A stretch of 63,812 bases of DNA. Source: Candidatus Gastranaerophilales bacterium (GTDB taxonomy: Bacteria; Cyanobacteriota; Vampirovibrionia; Gastranaerophilales; Gastranaerophilaceae). The first letter of the stretch is position 1, and each line of letters opens with the position of its first letter. Below, one piece after another: positions 53,501 through 61,219 of this stretch. The notes under the pieces are model-generated. The model saw nothing but the letters and a program-made list of their open reading frames with translations, made no database searches and was not told the DNA's origin. A program made the translations under genes and the position numbers. The DNA is taken from contig CALUYT010000009.1 in NCBI GenBank assembly GCA_944325085.1, positions 1 through 63,812 on the forward strand, read 5' to 3'.

Positions 53501-53635
53501 AAGAAAACACATATGTCTGAAATGAAAAAACAATCAATCATTGAACGTTGTGGTTATAAGGTTAAACGTATAACATACAGAGAATGGCAATATTCACAAA
53601 AAGCTTGTATAGATAGGGTTTTGTTGGAAGATTAA
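50504..53635 (+). CDS. Large SF1 (UPF1/Dna2-like) helicase with C-terminal Vsr/DUF559-like nuclease
   Basis: A 1043-residue protein. The first 330 residues hold an N-terminal region with an acidic insert (SSDPSENVDEDNVSKDETSSKD). SF1B helicase motifs are Walker A (VQGPPGTGKSQTIVN, about 341-355), AIIDEASQCDIASC (II, near 664), VVVGDDKQLPHL (III), LDEHFRS (IV), IGTAHTFQGDERDII (V) and NVAITRARSK (VI). The last 80 residues (LEHKVVAGSDIAGLSVDLLVDNKFVIEVDG ... RCGYKVKRITYREW) match the Vsr-like endonuclease fold of DUF559/MTES_1575 proteins. Roles in defence or repair are both possible. It is a single gene. Confidence 0.82.
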   Translation: MLQEATKALNSAFNNSFIKKLSQYLHDCVREEVKSSTFRNLKGDKDNKWIFLKEQETLLTQGLEYLKLDGSNPNLTELMLQGVSSARDKYLIYGYMFLVGRNGKSKRSNEFLTPLLYVPCKLERNGVSINCILQDDVLSLNTGALAALLKKGEDDDEVDLFLEGILDVVPDLPITKEKMDIFLTTLKSLIPDIEISSDPSENVDEDNVSKDETSSKDLSDVQITGENFDEIIDDEIQEQKHKAAVGDIKKLSVTYQSAIILTKRPAVTAGVLHELMQIAEKPSGVFRETTLSVINDEYTQSVEKNIPLKDSEESFYPITPLALSDSQEKVIRNVENNKLIAVQGPPGTGKSQTIVNLVAHLIANGKTVLVASRMDKAVDVVADRLNDLGAPYLALRAGRMNYQKQLSFQLQELTSGKFSLDDDVEDYIFADVKDMKQHLDCMRETEAKCEKIIKLEKDWHDLKEEIKNQTVSVGEMQYIKRALKKSEIDNINDVIKALTENMEKSGFFASFANMSNLRQLKKILDIKDFEVEPENLDRLKIELDFMTLKWKLRKIETDIQKIGNLHVMMEQIRQMKRKQKFLAINILKSTRREALKALLRDAKKVRRIKVHSRALVERRKKKTTQIMEEEDFRPLLDAFPCWCVTTYAVSDSLPLKPGMFDVAIIDEASQCDIASCFPIMYRAKRTVVVGDDKQLPHLSFLEKAKEQSFLSQYGIPEKYQLMWRFRTNSMFDLADYYSINSVMLDEHFRSLPPIINFSNHEFYNDRIRIMKNDSIEDDAIDIIKVPDGKVDMDATRNLPEIEALVKTLHEIIIEDERKNPDKPVSIGIISPFRAQVEQLKISVPKVLSDYMIKKHQIEIGTAHTFQGDERDIILMSWAFANNSYPQSITFLQKPNLFNVAITRARSKCISFVSHDLETMPDGHFRHYVSYLKNYKERKAALLNNEIDENIYKNKLEREIADSLRQLEHKVVAGSDIAGLSVDLLVDNKFVIEVDGVEDNKKTHMSEMKKQSIIERCGYKVKRITYREWQYSQKACIDRVLLED

Positions 53636-53644
53636 TTGATTCAA

Positions 53645-54664
53645 TTAATACGGTCGTTCCCACTTTTTTGAATTTCTTAATGTTGCAGGATCTTCGTCTG
53701 TATATTTGCGAGTGTATTTATTAATTAAATCTTGTTTCCCAGAAGTTTTAATAATATTTTCAAATATTTTTAAAACGTATTTATGATGCTTTTTAGGTAG
53801 GTATTGAGGGGATAAAGATAATGATATTATCTCAGGATTAATTTGTTTTTCTTCAATAGTTTTAAAAATATAATAAAAGGTGTTATAGATTCTATTTTGG
53901 GATTTTTTTATTTTAAAATCGATTATAGTATCAAATCCTGAATTACTTGTGTAATCCGCATCGATACTTAAAAAAACAGGTTTGTTCTTGAAATTTGGTA
54001 GGGTATTTCTTGTGCAGGTAATAACTTTTACAGATTTATATGTTTTTTCTTTTTCAATTAACATATTGCTATAGGTATTTCCTTTTATGTATTCGTTCAT
54101 TAAACCTGTTTTGGGTTCAATCCAAAGTTCTTGAGAAAATGCTTTTAGATAAATTGGTGAAAATAAAAAGTGTAATAAGTTAAAATCTTTATCAACACAA
54201 TTCCCATATAGCGGTGTACTATCTTTTAACAAGTGTAAATCATTTTCTGCGAATAATGTTTGTAAAATAGGGTTTCTGGCTTCTTCAATAGGCATAACCC
54301 AATATACTTCTTTTAGCTGTGGGTTTTTAGCAACAAGTTCATTTATCCAGCTTTCAACTCCAGCTTGTCCGTATATCATAACAGGATGATTTAGATAAAT
54401 GTCACTATGGGTGTCAAAGTTTATTAATATTGACGGAATTTTAATATTGTTAGACTTTGCATAATCAGCAACATCAAGAGCTTGATTATGATCTGTATTT
54501 GCATCTATCAATTTAGTGTTTTTAGTTATATTTTTAATTGTTTGGTGAAAATCCTTTTCATCAATTTTAATATTTAAACATATTGATGAAATTAAAAATA
54601 TACAGGTAATAGTTATAAAACAACTAAATATAATTATTAGAAATTTTTTAGATTTAATTTTCAT
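53645..54664 (-). CDS. Membrane-anchored UPF0489-like (arginase-fold) protein
   Basis: A 339-residue protein. A single N-terminal hydrophobic helix (FLIIIFSCFITITCIFLISSICL) is an uncleaved anchor or signal. The body resembles UPF0489 proteins: ILINFDTHSDIYLNHP (about 101-116) and PVFLSIDADYTSNSGFDTI place Asp and His residues as in the arginase/deacetylase metal site. WVMPIEEARNP and SLSLSPQYLPKKHHKYVLKIFENI are other conserved-looking blocks. Activity is unknown. The gene is convergent with the helicase, 9 bases away. Confidence 0.6.
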   Translation of the reverse strand: MKIKSKKFLIIIFSCFITITCIFLISSICLNIKIDEKDFHQTIKNITKNTKLIDANTDHNQALDVADYAKSNNIKIPSILINFDTHSDIYLNHPVMIYGQAGVESWINELVAKNPQLKEVYWVMPIEEARNPILQTLFAENDLHLLKDSTPLYGNCVDKDFNLLHFLFSPIYLKAFSQELWIEPKTGLMNEYIKGNTYSNMLIEKEKTYKSVKVITCTRNTLPNFKNKPVFLSIDADYTSNSGFDTIIDFKIKKSQNRIYNTFYYIFKTIEEKQINPEIISLSLSPQYLPKKHHKYVLKIFENIIKTSGKQDLINKYTRKYTDEDPATLRNSKKWERPY

Positions 54665-54780
54665 TATACTTTATTTTATGTTCAAATATACTGATGGTCA
54701 AATTGTTATTAATTTTACAAACTATATTTTTTAGATAATATAAAAACATACAATAGTTGAAATATAAGAGGTTGCGAATA

Positions 54781-56106
54781 ATGAAAAAAGTCTATATAGA
54801 AACAATGGGTTGTCAGATGAATAAATCAGATACTGAGAGAATGCTTGGTATGTTGTCTAATTTCGGTTATGAAGAAACAACAGAGCCAAAGCAAGCTGAT
54901 TTGTTGATGGTAAATACTTGTTCTATAAGACAATTGAGTGAAGATAAAGCATATAGTTTAATTGGAACTTGGGGAAAGTGGAAAAAAACAAGACCTGAAT
55001 TAAAAATTGGTTTTTGTGGTTGTGTAGCACAACAAAAAGCTGAGCAAATATTTAAAAGAGCGCATTATGTAGATTTTGTTTTAGGAACTCACAAAATATA
55101 TTCATTACCGGATATAATTAAGAAAGTTAATGAAGGTGAAAAAGTTTGTGAATGTGAAGAAACAAATTTAACTGAAGATGATAAAGCCGTTCAATATAAA
55201 ATAAATAGAGTAAAATCGGTTAATGCTTGGATACCTATAACAGAAGGTTGCAATAATTTTTGTACATATTGTATAGTTCCTTATACTAGAGGAAGAGAAC
55301 GTTCAAGATTGCCTGAAACTATTTTAAAAGAAGTTAAAGATGCCCTAAAATCAGGTTTTAAAGAAATAACATTGCTTGGTCAAAATGTAGATAGTTACGG
55401 TAAAGATTTCAAAGATAGAAATTACCGTTTGGCTGATCTATTAAAAGATGTGAATGATATAGAAGGTAAATTTAGAATTCGTTTTGTAACTTCATATCCT
55501 ACAGATATAACAGATAATTTAATTGAAACGGTCGTTAAGTTAGATAAAGTTTGTGAATATTTTCATATCCCTATGCAATCAGGTAGCAGTGAAGTTTTAA
55601 AGAAAATGAACAGACGTTACGATAGAGAAACTTATTTTAAAATAGCAAATAAAGTTCGAGAAATGGTGCCTGATGTTACCATAACCAGTGATTTCATTGC
55701 AGGTTTTCCTGGAGAAACCGAAGAACAGTTTGTAGAAACTCTAACTGCAATGGAAGAAATTGGTTTAGACTATTCAAATACTGCGGCATATTCTCCTAGA
55801 GAAAAAACAGTAGCTGCAAAATGGGTTGATAAATATATCGATGAAGATACAAAATTTGAAAGACTTGCAAGATTAAATGAACAAAATAGAAAATGCTGTT
55901 TAGCATCTAATAAGAAATTCTTAGGTCGAGAAATGGAAGTTTTAATAGAAAATTTTGAAAACCATAAAGGCAAGAATGTAATTACAGGAAGAACTCGAAA
56001 TAATAAAATTGTTCATATTCCATACGATAAGGATTTAACAGGTGAATTTGTGAATGTTAAAATCACCGGTGTAAAGACTTGGTATTTAAATGGAGAATTA
56101 GTTTAG
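54781..56106 (+). CDS. miaB: tRNA-2-methylthio-N6-dimethylallyladenosine synthase MiaB
   Basis: A 441-residue radical SAM methylthiotransferase that modifies A37 of tRNAs. The UPF0004 N-terminal domain carries three cluster cysteines (ETMGCQMNKSDTE, NTCSIRQLSEDKAYS, GFCGCVAQQKAE). The radical SAM site is CNNFCTYCIVPYTRGRERSR (about 157-176), and a TRAM domain closes the protein. The start is the ATG at 54781 with AGAGG upstream. The stop overlaps the convergent pheA gene by 4 bases. Confidence 0.95.
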   Translation: MKKVYIETMGCQMNKSDTERMLGMLSNFGYEETTEPKQADLLMVNTCSIRQLSEDKAYSLIGTWGKWKKTRPELKIGFCGCVAQQKAEQIFKRAHYVDFVLGTHKIYSLPDIIKKVNEGEKVCECEETNLTEDDKAVQYKINRVKSVNAWIPITEGCNNFCTYCIVPYTRGRERSRLPETILKEVKDALKSGFKEITLLGQNVDSYGKDFKDRNYRLADLLKDVNDIEGKFRIRFVTSYPTDITDNLIETVVKLDKVCEYFHIPMQSGSSEVLKKMNRRYDRETYFKIANKVREMVPDVTITSDFIAGFPGETEEQFVETLTAMEEIGLDYSNTAAYSPREKTVAAKWVDKYIDEDTKFERLARLNEQNRKCCLASNKKFLGREMEVLIENFENHKGKNVITGRTRNNKIVHIPYDKDLTGEFVNVKITGVKTWYLNGELV

Positions 56107-56954
56107 ATTTTTTTATAAGAGCCCAAGTATCTAAAAAATGAAGTTTTAGGTTTTATATCATTAATAGCTTTGAGCATATTTTCATTATGTATATGTCCAT
56201 CAAAGTCCACAATAAAAATATATTTTTCAGGGTTTGATTTTGAAGGACGAGAAGATATGTAAGATAGGTTAATGTTGTTTTCTAAAAATATTTTTAAAAT
56301 TTCTAATAATGCACCAGGAGTATTGTTGGTGCTAAATACAGCTGTTGTTTTATCTTTAAAAGATTCTTCCGTTTCTCTATCTCCGATTAAAACATATTTG
56401 GTGCTATTATTTTTATCATCGTGAATATTTTCTTTTAAAATATTTAATCTACAAGTTTCTGCAATTTTTTTGTTTCCTATAGATGCATAAGTTAAGTTAT
56501 AATTATTTAGTTCGTGTGCAGAATCAAGCATTGAAGGTGCTTCTATAATATTGAGATTCATTGGCATTTCGTGTTGAATAAAATCATGGCATTTGCCAAT
56601 TAATCTAGGTGTAGCAATTAAACCTGTAATACTATAAAATTCAGTTGTTTTAGATAATAAACAGTATTCAACAGGCATAATAATTTCCGCTAAAATTCTA
56701 ACATTTGGATTTTTAGAAGCAATTAAACAATCCAAAGATTCTCTAATTGTACCATCAAGTGTATTTTCAATAGGTAAAATACCAAAATTATCTGAATCTT
56801 GTTCTGTAAATTCAACAATTTGTTTAATTGTTTTTAAAGGAGTTGAGTCACATAAAATATCTAATTTCTGACAAAAAGTATCTTTAGCCATTTCAGAAAA
56901 AGAGTTTTCAGGTTCCAGGTATGCAATATTTTTTACAGATTTCAAATTTAACAT
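56103..56954 (-). CDS. pheA: Prephenate dehydratase
   Basis: A 283-residue enzyme of phenylalanine synthesis. The dehydratase domain is recognisable by YLEPENSFSEMAKDTF, FGILPIENTLDGTIRESLDCL and the catalytic STKYVLIG (T in NNSTKYV). The C-terminal ACT domain (TTAVFSTNNTPGALLEILKIFLENNINLSYISSRPSKSNPEKYIFIVDFDGH) includes the GALL and ESRP-type motifs that bind Phe. There is no fused chorismate mutase. It is a single gene. Confidence 0.93.
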   Translation of the reverse strand: MLNLKSVKNIAYLEPENSFSEMAKDTFCQKLDILCDSTPLKTIKQIVEFTEQDSDNFGILPIENTLDGTIRESLDCLIASKNPNVRILAEIIMPVEYCLLSKTTEFYSITGLIATPRLIGKCHDFIQHEMPMNLNIIEAPSMLDSAHELNNYNLTYASIGNKKIAETCRLNILKENIHDDKNNSTKYVLIGDRETEESFKDKTTAVFSTNNTPGALLEILKIFLENNINLSYISSRPSKSNPEKYIFIVDFDGHIHNENMLKAINDIKPKTSFFRYLGSYKKI

Positions 56955-57012
56955 TTACTTAACTCCATATTTCTACTAAAATTATATCAGAAATTAAAAA
57001 AGAAGGGAACTG

Positions 57013-58386
57013 ATGAAAAATATAAAATTTGGTACAGATGGTTGGCGAGCAGTAGTAGGTAAAGATTTTAATTCTGAAAATGTAGGAATAGTTTCTAATG
57101 CAATTGGAAAATATATTTTTGACAATTATGGGATATATAAAACAATAATTGTTGGATATGATCCTAGAAATATGGCGCGAGAATTTTCAATGCAATGCGC
57201 TGAGATATTGAAGAATAAAGGTTTTAAGGTTTTATACAGTGATAAAGTTATACCAACACCTGTATTGGCATTTAATGCAAAATATTTAGATGCTTGTGCA
57301 ATAATGTTTACCGCATCTCACAATCCTCCGGAATACCTTGGGATAAAATTTATTCCGGATTATGCAGGTCCCGCTACAAGTGAAATTACTGATGAAATAG
57401 TTTCTAATTTTGGAAAAGAGTACCCATCTTGTGTAAAAGGAAAGTTGATATATACTGATTTTTCAAGAAATTATTTTAATCATATAAAAGATTTAGTAGA
57501 TTTTGAAAAGATAAAAGAACTTGATACACATATAGTTTTTGATGGTTTATACGCAGCAAGTATTGGATATTTTGATAAATTGCTATCAGACAAAGGTATA
57601 AAATATGATAGTATTCATATGTATCATGATCCAAATTTCGGTGGCGGAATGCCTGAGCCAAAACCTCAATATCTTAAAGAATTGATAGAGTATGTAAAAT
57701 CTCACAAAAATTATGTAGGTTTTGCAAATGATGGTGATTCAGATAGGTTTGGCGTGATAAATGAGAATGGTGAATACGTAACACCTAATGAAATAATCGG
57801 AATATTATTAAAGCATTTGAAAAAACATAAAAAGATGAATGGACCACTTGTCAAAACCGTTGCTGCAAGTTTAATGCTTGATATTTTGGCAGATAAACTA
57901 GGTGTTGAAGTTGTTGAGACTCCTGTTGGTTTCAAACATGTGGGCGAAGCAATGCGCAAGTATGAGCCTATAATAGGAGGAGAAGAATCCGGAGGTTTAA
58001 GTATTCAAGGTCATATTCCTGAAAAAGATGGTATTTTGGCAAATTTACTTATATTAGAAGCAATGGCTTATGAAAACAAATCTTTGGTTCAACTTCAAAA
58101 TGATTTAAGAAAATTTGTAGGGTGTTCATTTATAAATACAAGAGTAGATAAACATCTTAATAGTGTTGATGAAGTTAAGCCTGTATTAGATAAATTTTCA
58201 GAAATGGATGAAATTACCGGTTTTAAAATTTCAAAAAAAGATTTTAAAGATGGTGTCAAGCTTTATTTAGAAGACGGTACAACTTGGATATTGGTCCGTC
58301 CATCAGGTACAGAACCTCTTTTGAGAATTTACATTGAAAGTGACTCTTTAGAAAAAATTGAACAAATAAAAACTTTTGTAAAGTAA
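57013..58386 (+). CDS. Phosphoglucomutase/phosphomannomutase family enzyme
   Basis: A 457-residue alpha-D-phosphohexomutase. The N-terminal KFGTDGWRAVVGKDF, the phosphoserine loop MFTASHNPPEYLGIKF (Ser about 102), the metal loop NDGDSDRFGVI, the sugar loop GGEESGGL and the phosphate loop RPSGTEPLLRIY are all present. It interconverts 1- and 6-phosphates of glucose or mannose. The exact sugar cannot be set from sequence alone. Confidence 0.94.
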   Translation: MKNIKFGTDGWRAVVGKDFNSENVGIVSNAIGKYIFDNYGIYKTIIVGYDPRNMAREFSMQCAEILKNKGFKVLYSDKVIPTPVLAFNAKYLDACAIMFTASHNPPEYLGIKFIPDYAGPATSEITDEIVSNFGKEYPSCVKGKLIYTDFSRNYFNHIKDLVDFEKIKELDTHIVFDGLYAASIGYFDKLLSDKGIKYDSIHMYHDPNFGGGMPEPKPQYLKELIEYVKSHKNYVGFANDGDSDRFGVINENGEYVTPNEIIGILLKHLKKHKKMNGPLVKTVAASLMLDILADKLGVEVVETPVGFKHVGEAMRKYEPIIGGEESGGLSIQGHIPEKDGILANLLILEAMAYENKSLVQLQNDLRKFVGCSFINTRVDKHLNSVDEVKPVLDKFSEMDEITGFKISKKDFKDGVKLYLEDGTTWILVRPSGTEPLLRIYIESDSLEKIEQIKTFVK

Positions 58387-58457
58387 TTTATATAATTGTA
58401 GCAAAAATTTGTTTCTTTCAACTTAAAAATTATTGGAAATAGCAAGGAGTCAAATTT

Positions 58458-58994
58458 ATGCAAATAAGAACAATTACCCAAAGTCAGCCAAATTTTGGTA
58501 TGGCATTTTTGAAACCTGATGATATGGAAGCTTTTACAAAATATGTTACTCATAATCGTAAAGCTTCAGTCGTAAAAAGAGGTATTGAACAGCTAAGACG
58601 TGAACAAAAAAATAATAAGCATTTTGATATCAAATATTTAGATAGTGATGAAATAATGCTTTGTCCAAAAACTAAGGATGCTGAAGCTGTAGCTACTGCC
58701 TTAATTTATAATAAAGAAGTTGGTGGTAGATTAACTAAAGTTCAAACAATTAGTAAATCAATAAATAAGGATTTAGATTCTGCTGAAAAAAGCGGTTCAA
58801 AGTTGAAATCGTTTGCAGCTATGGCCAAAGGATTATTTAAAGCTATAAAATTGCAAGTTATAAAAAAATTAAATCCTAAATATTCACTTCCTAAAAATTT
58901 AGTTTTAGCTGCAGATGATGCAACTGCATTGGAAAAAGCTGCAGAACAAAGAATTAAAAGACATGCACTTATCGAACAAGCGTTTAAAGACTAA
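58458..58994 (+). CDS. Lineage-specific protein, first of two tandem paralogs
   Basis: A 178-residue basic protein with AAGGAG upstream. It opens MQIRTITQSQPNFGMAFLKPDD, with the F-G motif at residues 13-14. It shares with the gene at 59148 the pattern P-x-F-G-M-A-F-x-K-P, then a helix, GI/GLRQ-type helix, NKHFDI(K/E)Y and a C-terminal helical part with LPKNL. No domain recognised. The shared pattern marks a duplicated family. A terminator lies between the two. Confidence 0.65.
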   Translation: MQIRTITQSQPNFGMAFLKPDDMEAFTKYVTHNRKASVVKRGIEQLRREQKNNKHFDIKYLDSDEIMLCPKTKDAEAVATALIYNKEVGGRLTKVQTISKSINKDLDSAEKSGSKLKSFAAMAKGLFKAIKLQVIKKLNPKYSLPKNLVLAADDATALEKAAEQRIKRHALIEQAFKD

Positions 58995-59020
58995 AATTTT
59001 ATATATTTAATATAAAAAAT

Positions 59021-59054
59021 AAAAAGGTATTATGTGTAAGCATAGTGCCTTTTT
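59021..59054 (+). terminator. Intrinsic terminator between the tandem paralogs
   Basis: AAAAAGGTATTATG (59021-59034) pairs with CATAGTGCCTTTTT (59041-59054), with two G-U pairs and a 6-base loop, then T-rich sequence. Confidence 0.82.
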
Positions 59055-59147
59055 TATTAAGTTTGTAAATATCGTATTTTGAATATAGCAAAAAATATAT
59101 TTATGAGTTTTGAAATTTAATATAAATATTAAAAAGAGGACATTTTA

Positions 59148-59717
59148 ATGCAAGTTAGAAATAATACCCCAGTTAGTCACCCCCGTTTTGGTATGGCTTT
59201 TATAAAACCGGAACCAGATGTTATGCCAAAATTAACAGAATATTTAACTAAAAAATCTAATATAAATGTTGCAGTTGAAGGTTTACGACAAGTTATATCT
59301 GATCAAGCTTCTAATAAGCACTTTGATATTGAATATATTCCAGTGAAAAATTCATTTAGAGTTATTCCAGTATCAGAAGAAGGTAAAAAGATGACAAATA
59401 ATCAGCCCAAGATATTTGAGATGTCAAAAGAACCAACTAAATTAGAAAAATTAAAAGAAGAAGTTCGATACAAATCTTCAGTATTAGCAAGAAATGGATA
59501 TAGCAAGATGGAAATTTTGCAATTTAGAGTAAAAACAGTATTCAATTTAGTAAGGGAATATTTAAAATGTGTAGCAAGCCCAATGAAAGAGCTACCAAAG
59601 AATTTGCAAGATGCTGTTGAATATGCAGAATCAAATGCAAATAGGATTGAAGAAGGTATATATAATAATAAACGAATAAGTTCATTATTTGGCTCAGATA
59701 TCAACCTCGAAAAATAA
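59148..59717 (+). CDS. Lineage-specific protein, second of two tandem paralogs
   Basis: A 189-residue paralog of the preceding gene product. It opens MQVRNNTPVSHPRFGMAFIKPEPD, with the F-G motif at residues 14-15, and repeats the NKHFDIEY segment (near 58) and the ELPKNLQDAVEYAE helix. Similarity is clear in the first 65 residues and near the C-terminus, weaker in between. It has its own AGAGGA ribosome site. It precedes the S10 operon promoter but a separate promoter at 59785 serves that operon. Confidence 0.65.
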   Translation: MQVRNNTPVSHPRFGMAFIKPEPDVMPKLTEYLTKKSNINVAVEGLRQVISDQASNKHFDIEYIPVKNSFRVIPVSEEGKKMTNNQPKIFEMSKEPTKLEKLKEEVRYKSSVLARNGYSKMEILQFRVKTVFNLVREYLKCVASPMKELPKNLQDAVEYAESNANRIEEGIYNNKRISSLFGSDINLEK

Positions 59718-59784
59718 AAAATGAAAGTGTAAAAATCATGTAAAAAAGATTGTTACAAAAGTAAACAAACATGAAAAAACACGG

Positions 59785-59813
59785 TTGACAGTGAGTTTTG
59801 TTTATCTTAATAT
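59785..59813 (+). promoter_or_regulatory. S10 operon promoter
   Basis: TTGACA (59785-59790), a 17-base spacer and TAATAT (59808-59813), with transcription expected near 59820. It is the only strong promoter seen before rpsJ. Confidence 0.75.
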
Positions 59814-59819
59814 GGATAT

Positions 59820-59931
59820 GCTTGAAGTATAGTAAGTAAAATATCCGAAATATTTGAAAAATAGCAAACTTCGGGCAAACAGAGAGAAATCTCTGGAGAT
59901 AGTAAGTACATAAAAAGAAAAAGGAATGCAA
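59820..59931 (+). promoter_or_regulatory. Structured rpsJ leader
   Basis: About 112 bases of untranslated leader. A perfect GAAA-tetraloop hairpin, CAGAGA-GAAA-TCTCTG, lies at 59880-59895. The motif AGTAAGTA occurs twice (59831 and 59901). It may control ribosomal protein synthesis. Confidence 0.45.
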
Positions 59932-60249
59932 ATGGCAAGTAGTACTAAGAAAAACAGAATCAGAGTTTGTTTGAAAGCATATGATCACAAACTAATTGAT
60001 GTATCTGCTGAAAAAATCGTAGAAACAGCAAAAAGAACAGACGCAAAAGTAGCTGGCCCTATTCCTTTACCTACAAAAAGACGTATATATTGTGTATTAC
60101 GTTCACCACACGTTGATAAAAAATCACGTGAACATTTCGAAATGAGAACACACAAACGTATTATCGATATATACGAACCAACTCAACAGACAATGGAAGC
60201 GTTACGTAGATTAGATTTACCAGCTGGAGTAGATATCGAAGCAAGATAG
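59932..60249 (+). CDS. rpsJ: 30S ribosomal protein S10
   Basis: A 105-residue S10 protein: [75 protein letters not shown] is unmistakable. I start at the ATG at 59932 (MASSTKK). An in-frame ATG at 59926 is only 2-3 bases after the AAAAAGG ribosome site. rpsJ directly heads the rplC-rplD-rplW-rplB series here, but a 228-base structured spacer separates it from rplC. Confidence 0.97.
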   Translation: MASSTKKNRIRVCLKAYDHKLIDVSAEKIVETAKRTDAKVAGPIPLPTKRRIYCVLRSPHVDKKSREHFEMRTHKRIIDIYEPTQQTMEALRRLDLPAGVDIEAR

Positions 60250-60477
60250 TTGCAAAGATACCGGCAAAGTGAAAATTGAATAAGCATTATGCATAAATAA
60301 TGTGATCTACTACCGCCCGGATTAAGTAAGCGAGCTTAATCACAGCGGCGAGGGAGGTGAAAGTCCTCCGAAGGTAAAAGGACAGTACAAAAGTAGCGCT
60401 CGCAAGAGAAAATGCAAACTCGGGAATAGATACCCAAAAGGTGATCTATGACCACGAGCGAGCTAGAAAGGTAGAAT
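60250..60477 (+). promoter_or_regulatory. Structured RNA element between rpsJ and rplC
   Basis: This 228-base spacer is clearly GC-richer than the genes around it and has no credible frame. Hairpins visible by eye are CATTAT/ATAATG (60285-60302), GATTAAG/CTTAATC (60320-60341) nested inside CCGC/GCGG (60313-60348), GGAGG/CCTCC (60353-60369) and TAGATACC/GGTGATCTA with one bulge (60427-60449). CTACT (60308) can pair with AGTAG (60391), and CTCGC with GCGAG near the end. No terminator-like T-run is present. It is a candidate for an autoregulatory ribosomal-protein element. Confidence 0.6.
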
Positions 60478-61113
60478 ATGACACTAGGTGTAATAGGAAA
60501 AAAAGTTGGAATGACTCAAATCTTTGATGAACAAGGTTTGGCAATTCCTGTAACAGTTATCAAAGTTGATGAAACTGTAGTAACACAAGTTAAAACAGTT
60601 GAAACAGACGGATATAATGCAATCCAAGTAGGTACTGTTGCAGCAAAAGAAAAACATTTGACAAAAGCTCAAATAGGTCATTTCAAGAAAAACAACTTAT
60701 CAAATTACAGACATCTACAAGAGTTCAGAGTAGAAAATCCACAAGATTACAAAGTTGGAGATAAAGTTGAACTATCAGTATTGGATAATGTAGAAAAAGT
60801 TGACGTAACAGGTAAATCAATAGGTAAAGGATTCCAAGGTACAGTAAAAAGATGGAATTTTGGAAGAGGACCTATGGCTCACGGTTCTAAAAACCACAGA
60901 GAACCTGGTTCAATCGGTGCAGGTACAACTCCTTCACGTGTTATCAAAGGTAAAAGAATGGCTGGTAACATGGGAAATGAAAGAGTTACTATTACAAAAT
61001 TAAAGTTAGTTAAAGTTGATTCAGCTAACGGATTAGTATTAGTAAAAGGATCAGTTCCAGGATGTGAAGGCAGATTGGTAACAATTGTACCAACAAGAAC
61101 AAAATGGAATTAG
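60478..61113 (+). CDS. rplC: 50S ribosomal protein L3
   Basis: A 211-residue L3. The N-terminal LGVIGKKVGMTQIFDEQGLAIPVTVIKVDETVVTQVKT and the conserved SIGKGFQGTVKRWNFGRGPMAHGSKNHREPGSIGAGTTPSRVIKGKRMAGNMG leave no doubt. AAAGG precedes the ATG. It is preceded by the structured 228-base spacer and followed by another of 106 bases. Confidence 0.98.
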   Translation: MTLGVIGKKVGMTQIFDEQGLAIPVTVIKVDETVVTQVKTVETDGYNAIQVGTVAAKEKHLTKAQIGHFKKNNLSNYRHLQEFRVENPQDYKVGDKVELSVLDNVEKVDVTGKSIGKGFQGTVKRWNFGRGPMAHGSKNHREPGSIGAGTTPSRVIKGKRMAGNMGNERVTITKLKLVKVDSANGLVLVKGSVPGCEGRLVTIVPTRTKWN

Positions 61114-61219
61114 TAAAAACCAGACGAACAGAAAAGTTTTAAAAATCTCGAGTTGCCATATAAAACGGCTTAAACCGAAAGGGGTAACAGGCAGTAGTAG
61201 AAAATAAGGAAAATTAGAA
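61114..61219 (+). promoter_or_regulatory. Structured spacer between rplC and rplD
   Basis: 106 bases without a gene. GTTGCC (61152-61157) can pair with GGTAAC (61183-61188), enclosing CGG/CCG (61166-61177) and an A-rich loop. The spacer is longer than is usual between rplC and rplD. It might be a second regulatory or processing site. It ends in a weak AAGGA ribosome site. Confidence 0.4.
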
